Source of the DNA: JAKPQD01 sp029572965
GTDB lineage: Bacteria; Bacteroidota; Bacteroidia; Bacteroidales; DTGW01
Direction: 5' to 3'
DNA length: 64,000 nucleotides
Assembly (NCBI GenBank): GCA_035374585.1
Contig: DAOSPF010000006.1
Location: 14,162-78,161 of the forward strand
Part shown: piece by piece, positions 43,774 to 53,021 of the stretch
Layout of the letters: every line of letters starts with the position of its first letter
Numbering within the stretch: position 1 is the stretch's first letter
Notes under the pieces: model-generated
What the model was told of the DNA's origin: nothing
The model's database searches: none
Seen by the model: only the letters and a program-made list of their open reading frames with translations
Made by a program: the position numbers and the translations under genes

Positions 43774-43930
43774 ACAAACAGGTCGCCGCTATGCAGCTTA
43801 GGAACATTTGGTGTATTGGGTTATCCTACAAACTGGTCGCAGCTACACTGCTATTATTTGGTCGCGTAGCGACGTTTTGTTTGTAGTAATTTAAACATCG
43901 TTAAAATAAAGCCCCGGCGGGGCGACCAGT
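43774..43930. repeat. Cluster of 13-base hairpins in a gene-free stretch
   Basis: Within the gene-free region 43586-44045 are four 13-base units of the 5-3-5 type: GCCGCTATGCAGC (43785, one mismatch), GCAGCTACACTGC (43839, one mismatch), GTCGCGTAGCGAC (43861, perfect) and GCCCCGGCGGGGC (43911, perfect). ACTGGTCGC (43832-43840) and GCGACCAGT (43922-43930) are also exact inverted copies. Same style as the repeats at 28323 and 32455. Confidence 0.75.
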
Positions 43931-44045
43931 TTCTAATCAACAATATAACTAGTATTTATTGTATCTGTTTTATTTTACCGGACAACATTGATTAGAATGT
44001 TTAAAACATAGAATGTTTTATATGAGATTCTGAGTCTGATTACTT

Positions 44046-44561
44046 TTAATCATGGGTACTCATAATGTTAGCGTTTATTTTTTCTAACATCTTCCAAAGG
44101 GTTTTCAATTCGGCCGGCCCGTCTGTCATTAAATCAAACATTACTTTGTGCCTGTCATTTCTGGTTTTTACTATTATCCATCCGGCACCTCCATCGCAGC
44201 AGTCGGGGCATCCATAGATGGTGTCGAGTTGGGCAAAATTGATTTTTTTTACTTCATTAACAATACTGTCCCATTTTGCTGTAGTAATGTATTTTGTATA
44301 TTGTTTTGTAGGGTATTTGTCTTTATGCCAGCTTGAAATAGTAATATTTGCAGTGGTCCCGGACAGTTCAATTTCGTGATGACAGTATCCATAACATTCT
44401 CCAAAAGAAGTTCCATAGTTTATACTAAGGCTATCGTTCATATTGGTGAGGTAAGATTTTTTTTCTTTTTCGCATGAAACCATAAACAAATAAATGCAAG
44501 CAATCATAATAGGGATAATGAGCGTGGCCCCTAAAGCGACAATAGCAATTTTTGTTTTCAT
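44046..44561 (-). CDS. Hypothetical lipoprotein or membrane-anchored protein
   Basis: 171 residues with a hydrophobic N-terminus ending in MVSCEKEK, a possible lipobox, then a beta-rich exported domain with paired cysteines (GECYGYCHH; YGCPDCCDGG). No family recognised. The gene is isolated, bounded by hairpins on both sides. Confidence 0.65.
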   Translation of the reverse strand: MKTKIAIVALGATLIIPIMIACIYLFMVSCEKEKKSYLTNMNDSLSINYGTSFGECYGYCHHEIELSGTTANITISSWHKDKYPTKQYTKYITTAKWDSIVNEVKKINFAQLDTIYGCPDCCDGGAGWIIVKTRNDRHKVMFDLMTDGPAELKTLWKMLEKINANIMSTHD

Positions 44562-44623
44562 ACAGCAGGTTAGTTTGTGTTTTTATAAAGACCCGACAAA
44601 ACAAAAAGGTTGCTTATAAAAAC

Positions 44624-44657
44624 AAAAAAACCTTCCAGGTTCTCCGGGAAGGTTTTT
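44624..44657 (-). terminator. Terminator of the GH43 gene
   Basis: AAAACCTTCC pairs with GGAAGGTTTT around a short loop. On the minus strand it ends in a T-run, 22 bases after the stop codon at 44679. Confidence 0.85.
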
Positions 44658-44678
44658 GATAAGATTCTCTGAGATTAC

Positions 44679-45686
44679 TTATTTGTATGCAGTCACAGTT
44701 TCAATAGTACCATCTGGTCTGTGTTTAAGTTCTACTACTTTTATGCAGCGCAGGCGAGTCTCTCCATTTGAAAGACTGCTATCGTGATAATAAAGGTACC
44801 ATTTGCCTTTAAACTCAACAACTGAATGGTGGTTGGTCCATCCAATAACAGGATTTAATAATATCCCTTTGTAAGTAAAAGGGCCATAAGGATTGTCACC
44901 AATAGCGTAGCAGATAAAATGTGTATCACCTGTAGAATAAGTAAAATAATATTTACCATTGTATTTGTACATCCAAGGGGCTTCAAAATACCTGCGGTTG
45001 TGATCGCCGGCAAGAAGTGGTTTGCCATTTTCGTCAAGGATAACAACGTCTTTTGGCTTCTCGTCAAACTCAAGCATGTCGTCTGTCAAACGGGCCACTT
45101 TAGCGCATAATGCAGGCTGGTCGTCAGCAGGTTCAAGGTCGAAAGGCGTTTTTACATTTTCAACAAACTTGCCAGTTTGCCAGCGTTGAAGCTGTCCTCC
45201 CCAAATACCTCCAAAGTAAAGGTATGCTTTGCCATCATCATCTACAAAAGCGCATGGGTCTATGCTAAAGCTTCCTTTGATGGGCTCAGGCTGTGGCTTA
45301 AACGGCCCTGCAGGGTTGTTGCTTGTTGCTACCCCAATACGGAATGCGCCATCTTTTGCTTTTGCTGGAAAATAAAAATAATATGTACCATTTTTGTAAG
45401 CAGCATCAGGGGCCCACATTTGTCTTTCGGCCCATGGAACATCCTTTACATGCAATGCTACGCCATGGTCTTTGGCTTCTTTGTCTGTAGGTGAATCCAT
45501 TGAGAATACGTGATAGTCTTCCATGCAGAAGTGCCCGCCAAAATCGTCTTCCGGAACATCTACATCAATATCATGTGAAGGGTAGATGTAGATTTTGCCT
45601 TCAAAAACATGAGCAGAAGGATCTGCTGTGTAAATATGTTTTACTAAAGGTTCTGAAATAGGCGTTAATTTTTTTTCGTCTGCCAT
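44679..45686 (-). CDS. Cytoplasmic glycoside hydrolase family 43
   Basis: 335 residues with no signal peptide. Five-bladed propeller with likely catalytic residues in YTADPSAHVFEGKIYIYPSHD (general base Asp), SIDPCAFVDDDGKAYLYFGG (pKa-tuning Asp) and YFEAPWMYKYNGKYYF (acid Glu). GH43 enzymes cleave beta-xylosides or alpha-L-arabinofuranosides; a cytoplasmic form would act on imported oligosaccharides. A -7 box is at 45732 and a terminator follows, so it is a single-gene unit. Confidence 0.9.
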   Translation of the reverse strand: MADEKKLTPISEPLVKHIYTADPSAHVFEGKIYIYPSHDIDVDVPEDDFGGHFCMEDYHVFSMDSPTDKEAKDHGVALHVKDVPWAERQMWAPDAAYKNGTYYFYFPAKAKDGAFRIGVATSNNPAGPFKPQPEPIKGSFSIDPCAFVDDDGKAYLYFGGIWGGQLQRWQTGKFVENVKTPFDLEPADDQPALCAKVARLTDDMLEFDEKPKDVVILDENGKPLLAGDHNRRYFEAPWMYKYNGKYYFTYSTGDTHFICYAIGDNPYGPFTYKGILLNPVIGWTNHHSVVEFKGKWYLYYHDSSLSNGETRLRCIKVVELKHRPDGTIETVTAYK

Positions 45687-45731
45687 AATATTTAATTTTT
45701 AGTTTGAATTAATGTATTTTTTTGAATTCCC

Positions 45732-45739
45732 CAAAAGTA
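45732..45739 (-). promoter_or_regulatory. -7 box of the GH43 gene
   Basis: TACTTTTG on the minus strand, an exact TAnnTTTG match; GTTG is 16 bases upstream, shorter than usual. Confidence 0.55.
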
Positions 45740-45851
45740 TAAAAATACTTCTTTTCAACTAAGAATGAAAGGAGGAATAATAAGTCAAAAAAGGGTAACT
45801 TTTTAATTTTAATCTGGACGACATTAGTAAATGAAAGATTATTAATAGAAG

Positions 45852-46553
45852 TTATTGAATTTCTTCAATTATCCATTCTAAATTGTCATTAATGATGAAA
45901 GATGCCGGATACGATTGCCAGTTGCCTTTTTTGTTTATAATTTCGTCTATGATAAGCTTTTTGTCGCTGCCAGTGATGATAAAACATACTTCATTGGCGT
46001 TGTTAATGGTTTTTCCGGTAAGGGTAATGCGTTTTTGACCGGTATGAGGATTGACGCTGGTAGTATAAGCCTCGTCAAGGTTAAAAAGTTCGAGTTGACC
46101 GGGGAAAATAGAGGCAGTGTGTCCGTCGGTCCCCATGCCCAAAAGTATCAAGTCAAAAACTGGCAGGTTGTTTTTTTGAGGAAGTTTACTTTGTACTAAT
46201 GAATTTAATATAAATACTTCTTCGTGGGGCTTATTATCCCCTACAATGGGGAATACATTGTCCTGGGTTGTTAAAACTTTATCAAAAAAAAGGCGTTTAG
46301 CCTCTCCATAATTACTTTCGCTGCTTGATGACGGGACACAACGTTCGTCCACCCAATAAAATGAAATATTTCGCCAGTTTATTTCATTCTTAAAGTGTGA
46401 GCTCCAATGTTTAAATATCTCTTTTGGGGTATTGCCTCCAGAAATAGCTATATTTATAGTGCTTTTCTTTGCGTCAAGCTTTTTGTCCAGCTTATGGGCA
46501 ATGTACGAGGCAATTTCAAATGTATTGCGAAGTGTTGTAATTGTAGGGCCCAT
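45852..46553 (-). CDS. pgl: 6-phosphogluconolactonase
   Basis: 233 residues from the ATG at 46553, 10 bases after the zwf stop; the frame is open to 46586 but that would overlap zwf. Family motifs are INIAISGGNTPKEIF near the N-terminus, FYWVDERCVP, and LLGMGTDGHTASIFPG. It hydrolyses 6-phosphogluconolactone, the second step of the oxidative pentose phosphate pathway, between Zwf and Gnd in the same operon. Confidence 0.94.
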   Translation of the reverse strand: MGPTITTLRNTFEIASYIAHKLDKKLDAKKSTINIAISGGNTPKEIFKHWSSHFKNEINWRNISFYWVDERCVPSSSSESNYGEAKRLFFDKVLTTQDNVFPIVGDNKPHEEVFILNSLVQSKLPQKNNLPVFDLILLGMGTDGHTASIFPGQLELFNLDEAYTTSVNPHTGQKRITLTGKTINNANEVCFIITGSDKKLIIDEIINKKGNWQSYPASFIINDNLEWIIEEIQ

Positions 46554-46563
46554 GATATTAAAG

Positions 46564-48090
46564 TTAAAGTTCGCAATATAAACCATCGTCTGAAAGGTTC
46601 TTACATGGATATCGCCAGGTGTTATTGTTCCCCATCAGTTCGTCTGCGACTTTTGGGCCCCAGGTGCCGGCCGGATAGCCATATAGCTTGATGTCGCAAT
46701 TGGTTTCCCAGGCTTTCAAGATTGGGTCAACAAATTCCCATGCTGCTTCAACAGCATCGCCTCGCGAGAATAACGAAGCATCGCCAATCATGCAGTCGTG
46801 GATAAGCCTTTCGTACGAGCCCAGAACAAATGAGTTGTCGCTACTGGCATATTTAAACTCAAGGTTGGCTTGCTTTACATTAAAGCCGGTTCCTGGTTCT
46901 TTCATGCCAAACTTCATCAGAATGCCTTCGTCTGGCTGGATACGGATGATGAGCATATTTCCGGCCTGCGTTTTTTCTATCTCTTTAAGCAGATGAGGAT
47001 GAGGCGTAGGCTTGAAATGGATTACAATTTCTGTAACTCTTGTCGGGAGCTTTTTACCTGTTCGTATGTAGAATGGAACACCGCCCCAGCGCCAATTGTC
47101 TATGAAAAATTTAATGGCAACATACGTTTCGGTACGCGATTGGGGGTTTACATCTGGTTCTTCTTTGTATCCGGGAACACTAACACCTTTTATTACCGAA
47201 GCTGTATATTGGCCACGAATGACGTTTTTCATTATATCTTTTTCAGTCATAGGCCGCAAAGACTGAAAAACTTTCAGAAATTCGTTACGAATGGCAGTAG
47301 GGGTAATGACTGTAGGTGGTTCCATAGCAGTGAGTGCCACTAATTGCAAGAGGTGGTTTTGCAGCATGTCGCGCAAAGCACCGCTTTTGTCGTAATAACC
47401 ACCACGGCCTTCGACGCCAACACTTTCAGCAGAAGTTATTTCCACCCTGTCAATATAGTTGCGGTTCCACAGGGGTTCAAAAAAGCCATTGAAAAACCTT
47501 GTTACCAGTATGTTTTGAGCTGTTTCTTTGCCTAAATAGTGGTCTATTCGGTATAGCTGGTCTTCGCTGAAATTGTCCAGAAGCTTTTTGTTCAGCGCTT
47601 TTGCTGTTTCGAGGTTATAGCCAAATGGTTTTTCAACTATCAGTCGTTTCCAGCCATCTGTGCCGCAATAGCCACACATGCCAGCTTTGTTGAGGTTGTC
47701 GGCTATTATACCATATAAGGCAGGCGGTGTGGACAGGTAGTAAATGTAGTTGCCTTTTGTGCCGTACATTTCATCTAAAGAGGCAAGGCGGTTTTTGAGC
47801 AACATGAAACTTTCAAATTGTTGAGGATCGGCCGAGAGAAAATAAATATTTTCAACAAAATCAGCTATTTTATCGTCCCGGGTAATTTCTTTCCGGCCAA
47901 ATTGCCTGATCCCTTCTTTTATTTTATTGCGAAAAGATGTGTCGTCAAGGGCTGATCGTCCCATGCCCAGTACTGCAAAGCGTTGCGGGAGCATTTCCTG
48001 GTGCCGGAGTTCGTATAAGGCTGGCATCAACTTGCGCCAGGTAAGGTCGCCGGATGCGCCAAAGATGACTAGTATATGGTTTTCGGGCAT
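46564..48090 (-). CDS. zwf: Glucose-6-phosphate dehydrogenase
   Basis: 508 residues with nucleotide-binding FGASGDLTWRKL near the N-terminus, the G6P-binding motif RIDHYLGKET, and VEKPFGYNL. It oxidises glucose-6-phosphate and yields NADPH (or NADH). It starts 7 bases after gnd, giving a compact gnd-zwf-pgl operon. Full family length. Confidence 0.97.
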   Translation of the reverse strand: MPENHILVIFGASGDLTWRKLMPALYELRHQEMLPQRFAVLGMGRSALDDTSFRNKIKEGIRQFGRKEITRDDKIADFVENIYFLSADPQQFESFMLLKNRLASLDEMYGTKGNYIYYLSTPPALYGIIADNLNKAGMCGYCGTDGWKRLIVEKPFGYNLETAKALNKKLLDNFSEDQLYRIDHYLGKETAQNILVTRFFNGFFEPLWNRNYIDRVEITSAESVGVEGRGGYYDKSGALRDMLQNHLLQLVALTAMEPPTVITPTAIRNEFLKVFQSLRPMTEKDIMKNVIRGQYTASVIKGVSVPGYKEEPDVNPQSRTETYVAIKFFIDNWRWGGVPFYIRTGKKLPTRVTEIVIHFKPTPHPHLLKEIEKTQAGNMLIIRIQPDEGILMKFGMKEPGTGFNVKQANLEFKYASSDNSFVLGSYERLIHDCMIGDASLFSRGDAVEAAWEFVDPILKAWETNCDIKLYGYPAGTWGPKVADELMGNNNTWRYPCKNLSDDGLYCEL

Positions 48091-48097
48091 AGCGGTG

Positions 48098-48994
48098 TTA
48101 TTTTTGTTTTACTTCATGGCCTCCAAATTGATTGCGCATAGCAGCTACCAGTTTCATGGCAAACGAGTCGTCCTGGCGGGAAGCAAAGCGGGTAAAAAGC
48201 GAAGCAGTAATGACATGTGCAGGCACGGAAAGCTCAACTGCTGCATCTACTGTCCAACGGGCTTCGCCACTATCAGCTACATAAGGTTTCAGCTTATCAA
48301 GCCTGGGGTCTTCATTTAGGGCATTGCCAATGAGTTCGAGCAGCCAGCTACGGACCACGCTGCCATGCATCCAGAGGTCTGCTACCTTGTTGAGCTCAGT
48401 TCCGAAACCAGATTTTTCGAGTATTTCAAAACCTTCGGCATAGGCTTGCATCATGCCATATTCAATACCGTTGTGTATCATCTTGGTAAAGTGGCCGCTG
48501 CCAATGGCTCCACAGTATAAATGCCCCCCAGGTTCAGTCAAAGCATCGAATATTGGGGTTAATGAGTTGCAAACTTCTTTGCTGCCTCCATACATTAGAC
48601 AATATCCGTTTTGTAACCCCCAAACACCGCCGCTTGTACCTGAGTCAACATATTCAATGCCTTTTTCTTTGAGCCATGCAGCCCTGCGTTGTGTATCTTT
48701 CCAATTGGAATTTCCACCGTCAATGATAACTGCGCCTTTTCCAACAAGCGTGCTCAATAGTTCAAGGTTGTCGTCCACTGGTTTGCCCGATGGAACCATA
48801 AGCCATACGATTTTTTTTTCGGGCAGGGCCTGGATCATGGAAGGTATATCTTTTGCACCTGTGGCGCCTTTACTTTCAACTAATTTTACTGCGTCTGCGT
48901 TTGGATCCCAGGCTACTACTTCCTGTCCTTTGATTAATAAGCGCTGTACCATGTTGGCGCCCATTTTCCCTAATCCTATAAATCCTATTTTCAT
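48098..48994 (-). CDS. gnd: 6-phosphogluconate dehydrogenase, short (GndA/YqeC-like) type
   Basis: 298 residues. Rossmann motif IGLGKMGANM, substrate motifs DGGNSNWKDTQRR and GSGHFTKMIHNGIEYG. At ~300 residues it is the short, decarboxylating form, often NAD+-preferring, rather than the ~470-residue enzyme. It is first in the gnd-zwf-pgl operon. Cofactor preference is family knowledge, not tested here. Confidence 0.95.
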   Translation of the reverse strand: MKIGFIGLGKMGANMVQRLLIKGQEVVAWDPNADAVKLVESKGATGAKDIPSMIQALPEKKIVWLMVPSGKPVDDNLELLSTLVGKGAVIIDGGNSNWKDTQRRAAWLKEKGIEYVDSGTSGGVWGLQNGYCLMYGGSKEVCNSLTPIFDALTEPGGHLYCGAIGSGHFTKMIHNGIEYGMMQAYAEGFEILEKSGFGTELNKVADLWMHGSVVRSWLLELIGNALNEDPRLDKLKPYVADSGEARWTVDAAVELSVPAHVITASLFTRFASRQDDSFAMKLVAAMRNQFGGHEVKQK

Positions 48995-49356
48995 TAGCTT
49001 GATTTTTTATTTTTATTTATAAACAATACAATCATTAAAAATGTTGAATCTTTAATGGTTGCAGAAAAAGAAAAGATAGTAAAAAGTCGGATGTTACGCA
49101 ATAGAAAAATGGCAATATTTATGGTACTATTAATACAAAAGCGTTTTCACAGCTGTCTAAAATAATTTAAAATCAAAGATACAATAATTGAATTTCAATA
49201 CTTTAAGTGTTAGTAAGAACAATTTTCAAAATGAAAACTATTTTGAGAACAGAAATAGTTGTATTACTTCTTTCTTTTTTAGCCGGATATAAATTTTTTT
49301 AGTTATTTTTATATACATATCGTGTTAACGCATTTTGTTTATTATTTCACTTTTTC
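48995..49356. other. Divergent intergenic region, gnd and sensor kinase
   Basis: AT-rich, without coding signals. The only clear signal is TATCTTTG on the minus strand at 49174-49181, an exact -7 box that would give the gnd operon a ~180-base leader. No hairpin of note. Confidence 0.45.
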
Positions 49357-50583
49357 ATGTTTCAAAAATTGAATAAGATAGTTAGGCAAGGTTTGGGCAC
49401 AAAATATATCTTGATGTTAAGAATGGGTTGGATAAAGAAGTGTATTAGTTTCAATGAACAACTCACGGTTGACAAGCGGATTGCAAATCAGGTAGTGGCT
49501 ATACTTGCTGTTACTGCTTTATTTTCTGGAATTTTAAATATAATGATGGGCTTCCCGTGGTGGTTTACGGTGTTAATATTGGGGGCTATTGTTTTATCGG
49601 TACTTTATATCGCCCTGTCTGTCATTAAAACTAAATTTGTAATTCCCAAAGCGGCTCTTATTGTTGCATTATATGTTGTAGTTATATTGTTGTGGCTATA
49701 TAATCCTGGTTTAAGCAAGGCTCCGGTGATTTTATCTTTTGCTATTATTGTTTTTAGTATTGCTATTTATGTTAAAAATTTTGTTCTTCTTTTTCTTTTA
49801 AACTTTATAATCGTTACATCATTAGTTGTTATAGGAGTTTTGTTCCCGCCATTATTTTCTTTTTCTTACAAAAATGAGATACATCGGGTTGTAGATGTTT
49901 TAGGCTCTTATTTTTTGCTTGGGATGTCTGTAGTTTTAATCCTTAGGTCAATTATAAACAGCTACATAAAGGCAAAAAATGATTCGGAACAACAAAAATG
50001 CCAGCTTGAGGCAGCTAATACCCAACTGCAAATCTTGAATGAAAAGTTGAGGGCTATCAATAATGAGCTTGTCGATGCAAGGGCAAAGTTATTGGAAAAT
50101 GAAGAAAAGTTGCAGACCATTTTTAATAACCTGCATTTACTTATATGTATTGTTGATTTGAAAACTTCGGGCTTTGTTAATATAAATCCTGAGTTTACCG
50201 ACATTCTGGGTTATTCGCATGAAGAATTACTCAACAGGCCTTTCTATGATTTTATACATCCCGATGACAGGCAGAAAACGGCTTTTGTAATAGAAGACGT
50301 ACTGCTTAAGGGGAAAATGGTAATTTCTTTTACCAATCGTTATCAATCTAAGGGGGGGGCTTATCGCTGGTTTAACTGGAATGCATTCCCTGCGCTGGAA
50401 AAAGGAATTGCTTATGCAGTGGCAATTGACATTACTGATTTGATGAAAACCGAGCAAGCCCTTAAAGAAAGCAATGAACTGCTGACGTTGTTTATCAAAA
50501 ATTCGCCCATATATGCTTTTATTAAAGATGTCAAGAAAAAGAAAGCCGGGTTATTTTTGCCAGTGACAATTTTATTGACATGA
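49357..50583 (+). CDS. Sensor histidine kinase, N-terminal part (frameshifted)
   Basis: 408 residues: six to seven membrane helices (about 45-205), a short coiled coil, and a PAS domain at about 250-365 (TIFNNLHLLICIVD, FYDFIHPDDRQ). A second PAS begins (LTLFIKNSPIYAFIKDV) and is cut off. The reading frame changes near 50533-50545 in an A-rich run; adding one base there restores ESRVIFASDNFIDMIGVNG and joins this ORF to the one at 50580. The broken frame may be a sequencing error or a true mutation. Confidence 0.85.
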   Translation: MFQKLNKIVRQGLGTKYILMLRMGWIKKCISFNEQLTVDKRIANQVVAILAVTALFSGILNIMMGFPWWFTVLILGAIVLSVLYIALSVIKTKFVIPKAALIVALYVVVILLWLYNPGLSKAPVILSFAIIVFSIAIYVKNFVLLFLLNFIIVTSLVVIGVLFPPLFSFSYKNEIHRVVDVLGSYFLLGMSVVLILRSIINSYIKAKNDSEQQKCQLEAANTQLQILNEKLRAINNELVDARAKLLENEEKLQTIFNNLHLLICIVDLKTSGFVNINPEFTDILGYSHEELLNRPFYDFIHPDDRQKTAFVIEDVLLKGKMVISFTNRYQSKGGAYRWFNWNAFPALEKGIAYAVAIDITDLMKTEQALKESNELLTLFIKNSPIYAFIKDVKKKKAGLFLPVTILLT

Positions 50584-51548
50584 TTGGTGTCAATGGGGCT
50601 GATATGGTGGGTAAAACTATGGAAGAATTGTTTCCCTTTGAGTTTGCCCGCAAAATATCTATGGACGACTGGATGGTGGTACAGTCAAATCAGGTTATCA
50701 ACGTGGATGAAAATCTGAATGACCGGAATTATACTACTTTCAAATATCCTATTTTGTTAGGAGAAAGAAACCTGCTTGCCGGCTATACCATTGAAATAAC
50801 CGAAAGGATTAAAGCCGAGCATTTAATTAATGAACAGAATGCAGAACTTAAAAAACTAAATGCCGATAAAGACCGCTTTATTTCTATCCTTGCTCATGAC
50901 CTTAAAAACCCTTTCAATGCACTTCTCGGATTGTCAGATCTTATTTTGAAAAATATAGATACTTATAATATTGATAGAACCAAGTCTTTGATTGTTTATA
51001 TTAACCAAATTGCACAGAATACCTATGATTTACTTAATGACCTGCTGGCCTGGTCTAAAAATCAGGCAGGCATGTTGCCTTTTATGCCCGAAAAGATTTT
51101 GCTTGCAGATATTTGCAACGAAATTATTGATAATTACAAAATATCATTTGAAACAAAAGAGATTGTAGCAGAATATGCCGGAGATTGCGGCATTTACGTT
51201 TATGCAGATGTTTTTATGCTCAAAACTATTGTCCGCAACTTACTTGCTAATGCTATTAAGTTTACCAATAAAGGGGGGCATATTAACATAAAGACTGAAA
51301 TAAAAGATAAAGAAGCCTTAATTACTATTTCAGATAACGGTATAGGCATAAGTAGTGAAAATATGGCAAAGCTTTGGGGGCAATCTTGCCAGTTTTCTAC
51401 GGTCGGGACCGCCAAAGAAGAAGGTACTGGATTTGGGCTGCTTTTATGTAAAGATTTTGTTGAAAAGCACGGTGGTAAAATCATCGTCAAAAGTGAAGTT
51501 GGCAAAGGGAGCGATTTTCAGTTCAACATCCCTTTATATATTGAATGA
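50580..51548 (+). CDS. Sensor histidine kinase, C-terminal part (frameshifted)
   Basis: 322 residues: end of a PAS domain (MIGVNGADMVGKTMEELFPFEF), HisKA with phospho-His in FISILAHDLKNPF, and HATPase_c with N box (LLANAIKFTNKGG), SDNGIGISSEN and GTGFGLLLCKDF. The apparent ATG start overlaps the first part's stop by chance and lies inside the PAS domain, so it is not a natural N-terminus. Together the two parts make an intact ~730-residue membrane kinase with no linked regulator gene. Confidence 0.85.
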   Translation: MIGVNGADMVGKTMEELFPFEFARKISMDDWMVVQSNQVINVDENLNDRNYTTFKYPILLGERNLLAGYTIEITERIKAEHLINEQNAELKKLNADKDRFISILAHDLKNPFNALLGLSDLILKNIDTYNIDRTKSLIVYINQIAQNTYDLLNDLLAWSKNQAGMLPFMPEKILLADICNEIIDNYKISFETKEIVAEYAGDCGIYVYADVFMLKTIVRNLLANAIKFTNKGGHINIKTEIKDKEALITISDNGIGISSENMAKLWGQSCQFSTVGTAKEEGTGFGLLLCKDFVEKHGGKIIVKSEVGKGSDFQFNIPLYIE

Positions 51549-51622
51549 TAAAATTCTAAGGTGAGAATTTCATAAATATGCGAAATATTCCTATTTTCGC
51601 TTAAACGATAAACTAAACAAGC

Positions 51623-52084
51623 ATGATGGAAGATAATTCACAAATTATAGAAACGGTTGTTGCCGGGGAGAAAAAACTGGAGTTGAACGAAGAAGCCTTG
51701 AACGAGCTCACCCAAATTCGCAAATGGGCTATGTTTTTCTCTGTTTTGGGCTTTATATTTATTGCATTGATGGTATTTGCCGGATTAATCATGGCTGCCT
51801 TGTCGTCAGGCTTAGCAGGTGCAGGTTTGGGCAAATTGCCAATGGTATTTGTTGGGATTTTATATCTTGCATTAGGTATTATCTACATTCTTCCGGTTAT
51901 CTATTTATATAGATTCTCGGTAGATGCCAAAATTGCAATTGAAAGTAAAGATGCTATACTTATTGCCTCAGCGCTGAAAAGCCTGAAAAAACATTTCAGG
52001 TTTATTGGAGTGTTTACTATTGTTATTTTTAGTATATATGTTCTTGCTATTATCGGGTTTGCTATTGGTCGTATGATTGGTTGA
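51623..52084 (+). CDS. DUF5362-like membrane protein
   Basis: 153 residues. Acidic soluble N-terminus (about 40 residues) followed by four hydrophobic segments with LPMVFVGILYLALGIIYILPVIYLYRFS and a basic cytoplasmic loop. Resembles DUF5362 family proteins common in Bacteroidota. Function unknown. Followed by a terminator. Confidence 0.72.
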   Translation: MMEDNSQIIETVVAGEKKLELNEEALNELTQIRKWAMFFSVLGFIFIALMVFAGLIMAALSSGLAGAGLGKLPMVFVGILYLALGIIYILPVIYLYRFSVDAKIAIESKDAILIASALKSLKKHFRFIGVFTIVIFSIYVLAIIGFAIGRMIG

Positions 52085-52108
52085 ACCGAAAATATTGGTT
52101 ATATCTCA

Positions 52109-52150
52109 TGCCTGTTGAGTAAAGAAGCCTTTATCAACAGGCATTTTGTT
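52109..52150 (+). terminator. Terminator after the DUF5362-like gene
   Basis: TGCCTGTTGA pairs with TCAACAGGCA, and inside it TAAAG pairs with CTTTA, giving one long hairpin with a single bulged base, followed by TTTTGTT. Confidence 0.82.
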
Positions 52151-52188
52151 GTATTGCTGAGCTTAATGTTTACCTCCCCAAAAAATTG

Positions 52189-52196
52189 TATCTTTG
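52189..52196 (+). promoter_or_regulatory. -7 box before a small exported protein gene
   Basis: TATCTTTG, an exact TAnnTTTG match, 22 bases before a TTG start at 52219. Its position excludes a start at 52186 for that ORF. Confidence 0.55.
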
Positions 52197-52218
52197 CTCG
52201 ATATTTTACTGCAACAAA

Positions 52219-52572
52219 TTGAAAGGGATACGAAGATATAAATTATTGATTGTGAGCTTTTTTGCTGTGGTGCTGTTGTTTTTTGTTCAGCAATATACTG
52301 CATCAGCGACTATCGCAGAAAATTATAACAACCCTGTTACATATACATTAAAGAGTGCCCCGATTTTCATCGCTTCTGGCAACAGCTTTTCCTCGCCGAC
52401 AGAAAGAGTGGGGCATCACCTGATGGCATTGAAGAAGATGCCTTTGTTTAACCTTTGTTTTAAGCCTGTTGATGTTTTTTCAAATTTAATAACACGTTTC
52501 ATTTTTCTTCAAAAGTCATCATTAGCCTCAGTTCCTTCAAAACTGGAGCTGCATTGTATCTTACGTATTTGA
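52219..52572 (+). CDS. Hypothetical small exported or membrane protein (TTG start)
   Basis: About 117 residues from a TTG at 52219, preceded by a good -7 box. A basic N-terminus and a strong hydrophobic segment (LLIVSFFAVVLLFFVQQY) suggest a signal peptide or anchor; the rest is unremarkable and no family is recognised. No ATG exists in frame nearby. It could be spurious, but promoter and signal segment agree. Confidence 0.4.
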   Translation: MKGIRRYKLLIVSFFAVVLLFFVQQYTASATIAENYNNPVTYTLKSAPIFIASGNSFSSPTERVGHHLMALKKMPLFNLCFKPVDVFSNLITRFIFLQKSSLASVPSKLELHCILRI

Positions 52573-52762
52573 GATTTTCCAAACTATTTTCATTGTAAAG
52601 CTGGTCAATATTTGTGTTTTAATCGCAAATATTAGTAGCTCTTTTCCCCATGAATATTATTCTTGGTAAAAGCAACTTATCAAATCTTGGTTCTATCCTG
52701 TTTAATCGTGATAGGTTTTGGAATTGAATAGGTTATTGTAAAATTTTTTAAAAAGTGAAATT

Positions 52763-52915
52763 ATGGAAACAAATCTCAATAATAATGTTGAAAATACTAA
52801 TGAAAATGAAAAACCAAAAGGCTTTTGGGCAAGTGGCTGGGCTTTTTTAGTGTTTTTTGCCGGCCTTATTGTCTTGGTGGTTGCAATCTCGTATCTTATC
52901 AAGTGGTTTATATAA
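52763..52915 (+). CDS. 50-residue single-helix membrane protein
   Basis: Short gene with an Asn/Glu-rich N-terminus (METNLNNNVENTNENEKPK) and a C-terminal membrane helix (FLVFFAGLIVLVVAISYLI). It is followed after 10 bases by a terminator, which supports it being a real unit. Function unknown; tail-anchored topology with the N-terminus in the cytoplasm is likely. Confidence 0.65.
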   Translation: METNLNNNVENTNENEKPKGFWASGWAFLVFFAGLIVLVVAISYLIKWFI

Positions 52916-52925
52916 CATCGAAAAG

Positions 52926-52950
52926 TCCCGCCAAGTGCGGGATTTTTTAT
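52926..52950 (+). terminator. Terminator after the 50-residue gene
   Basis: TCCCGC (52926-52931) pairs with GCGGGA (52937-52942), loop of five, followed by TTTTTT. Confidence 0.82.
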
Positions 52951-53021
52951 TTAACTTTTAATTTGACATTTTGTTGTATTTGCTTCACTCAGAGAAAAGT
53001 GTTAACTTGAGAGAAAAATTC

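Noticed and set aside
52186..52218. TTG at 52186 as the start of the small exported protein
   Set aside because: An exact -7 box lies at 52189-52196, so this codon would be upstream of the transcript start.
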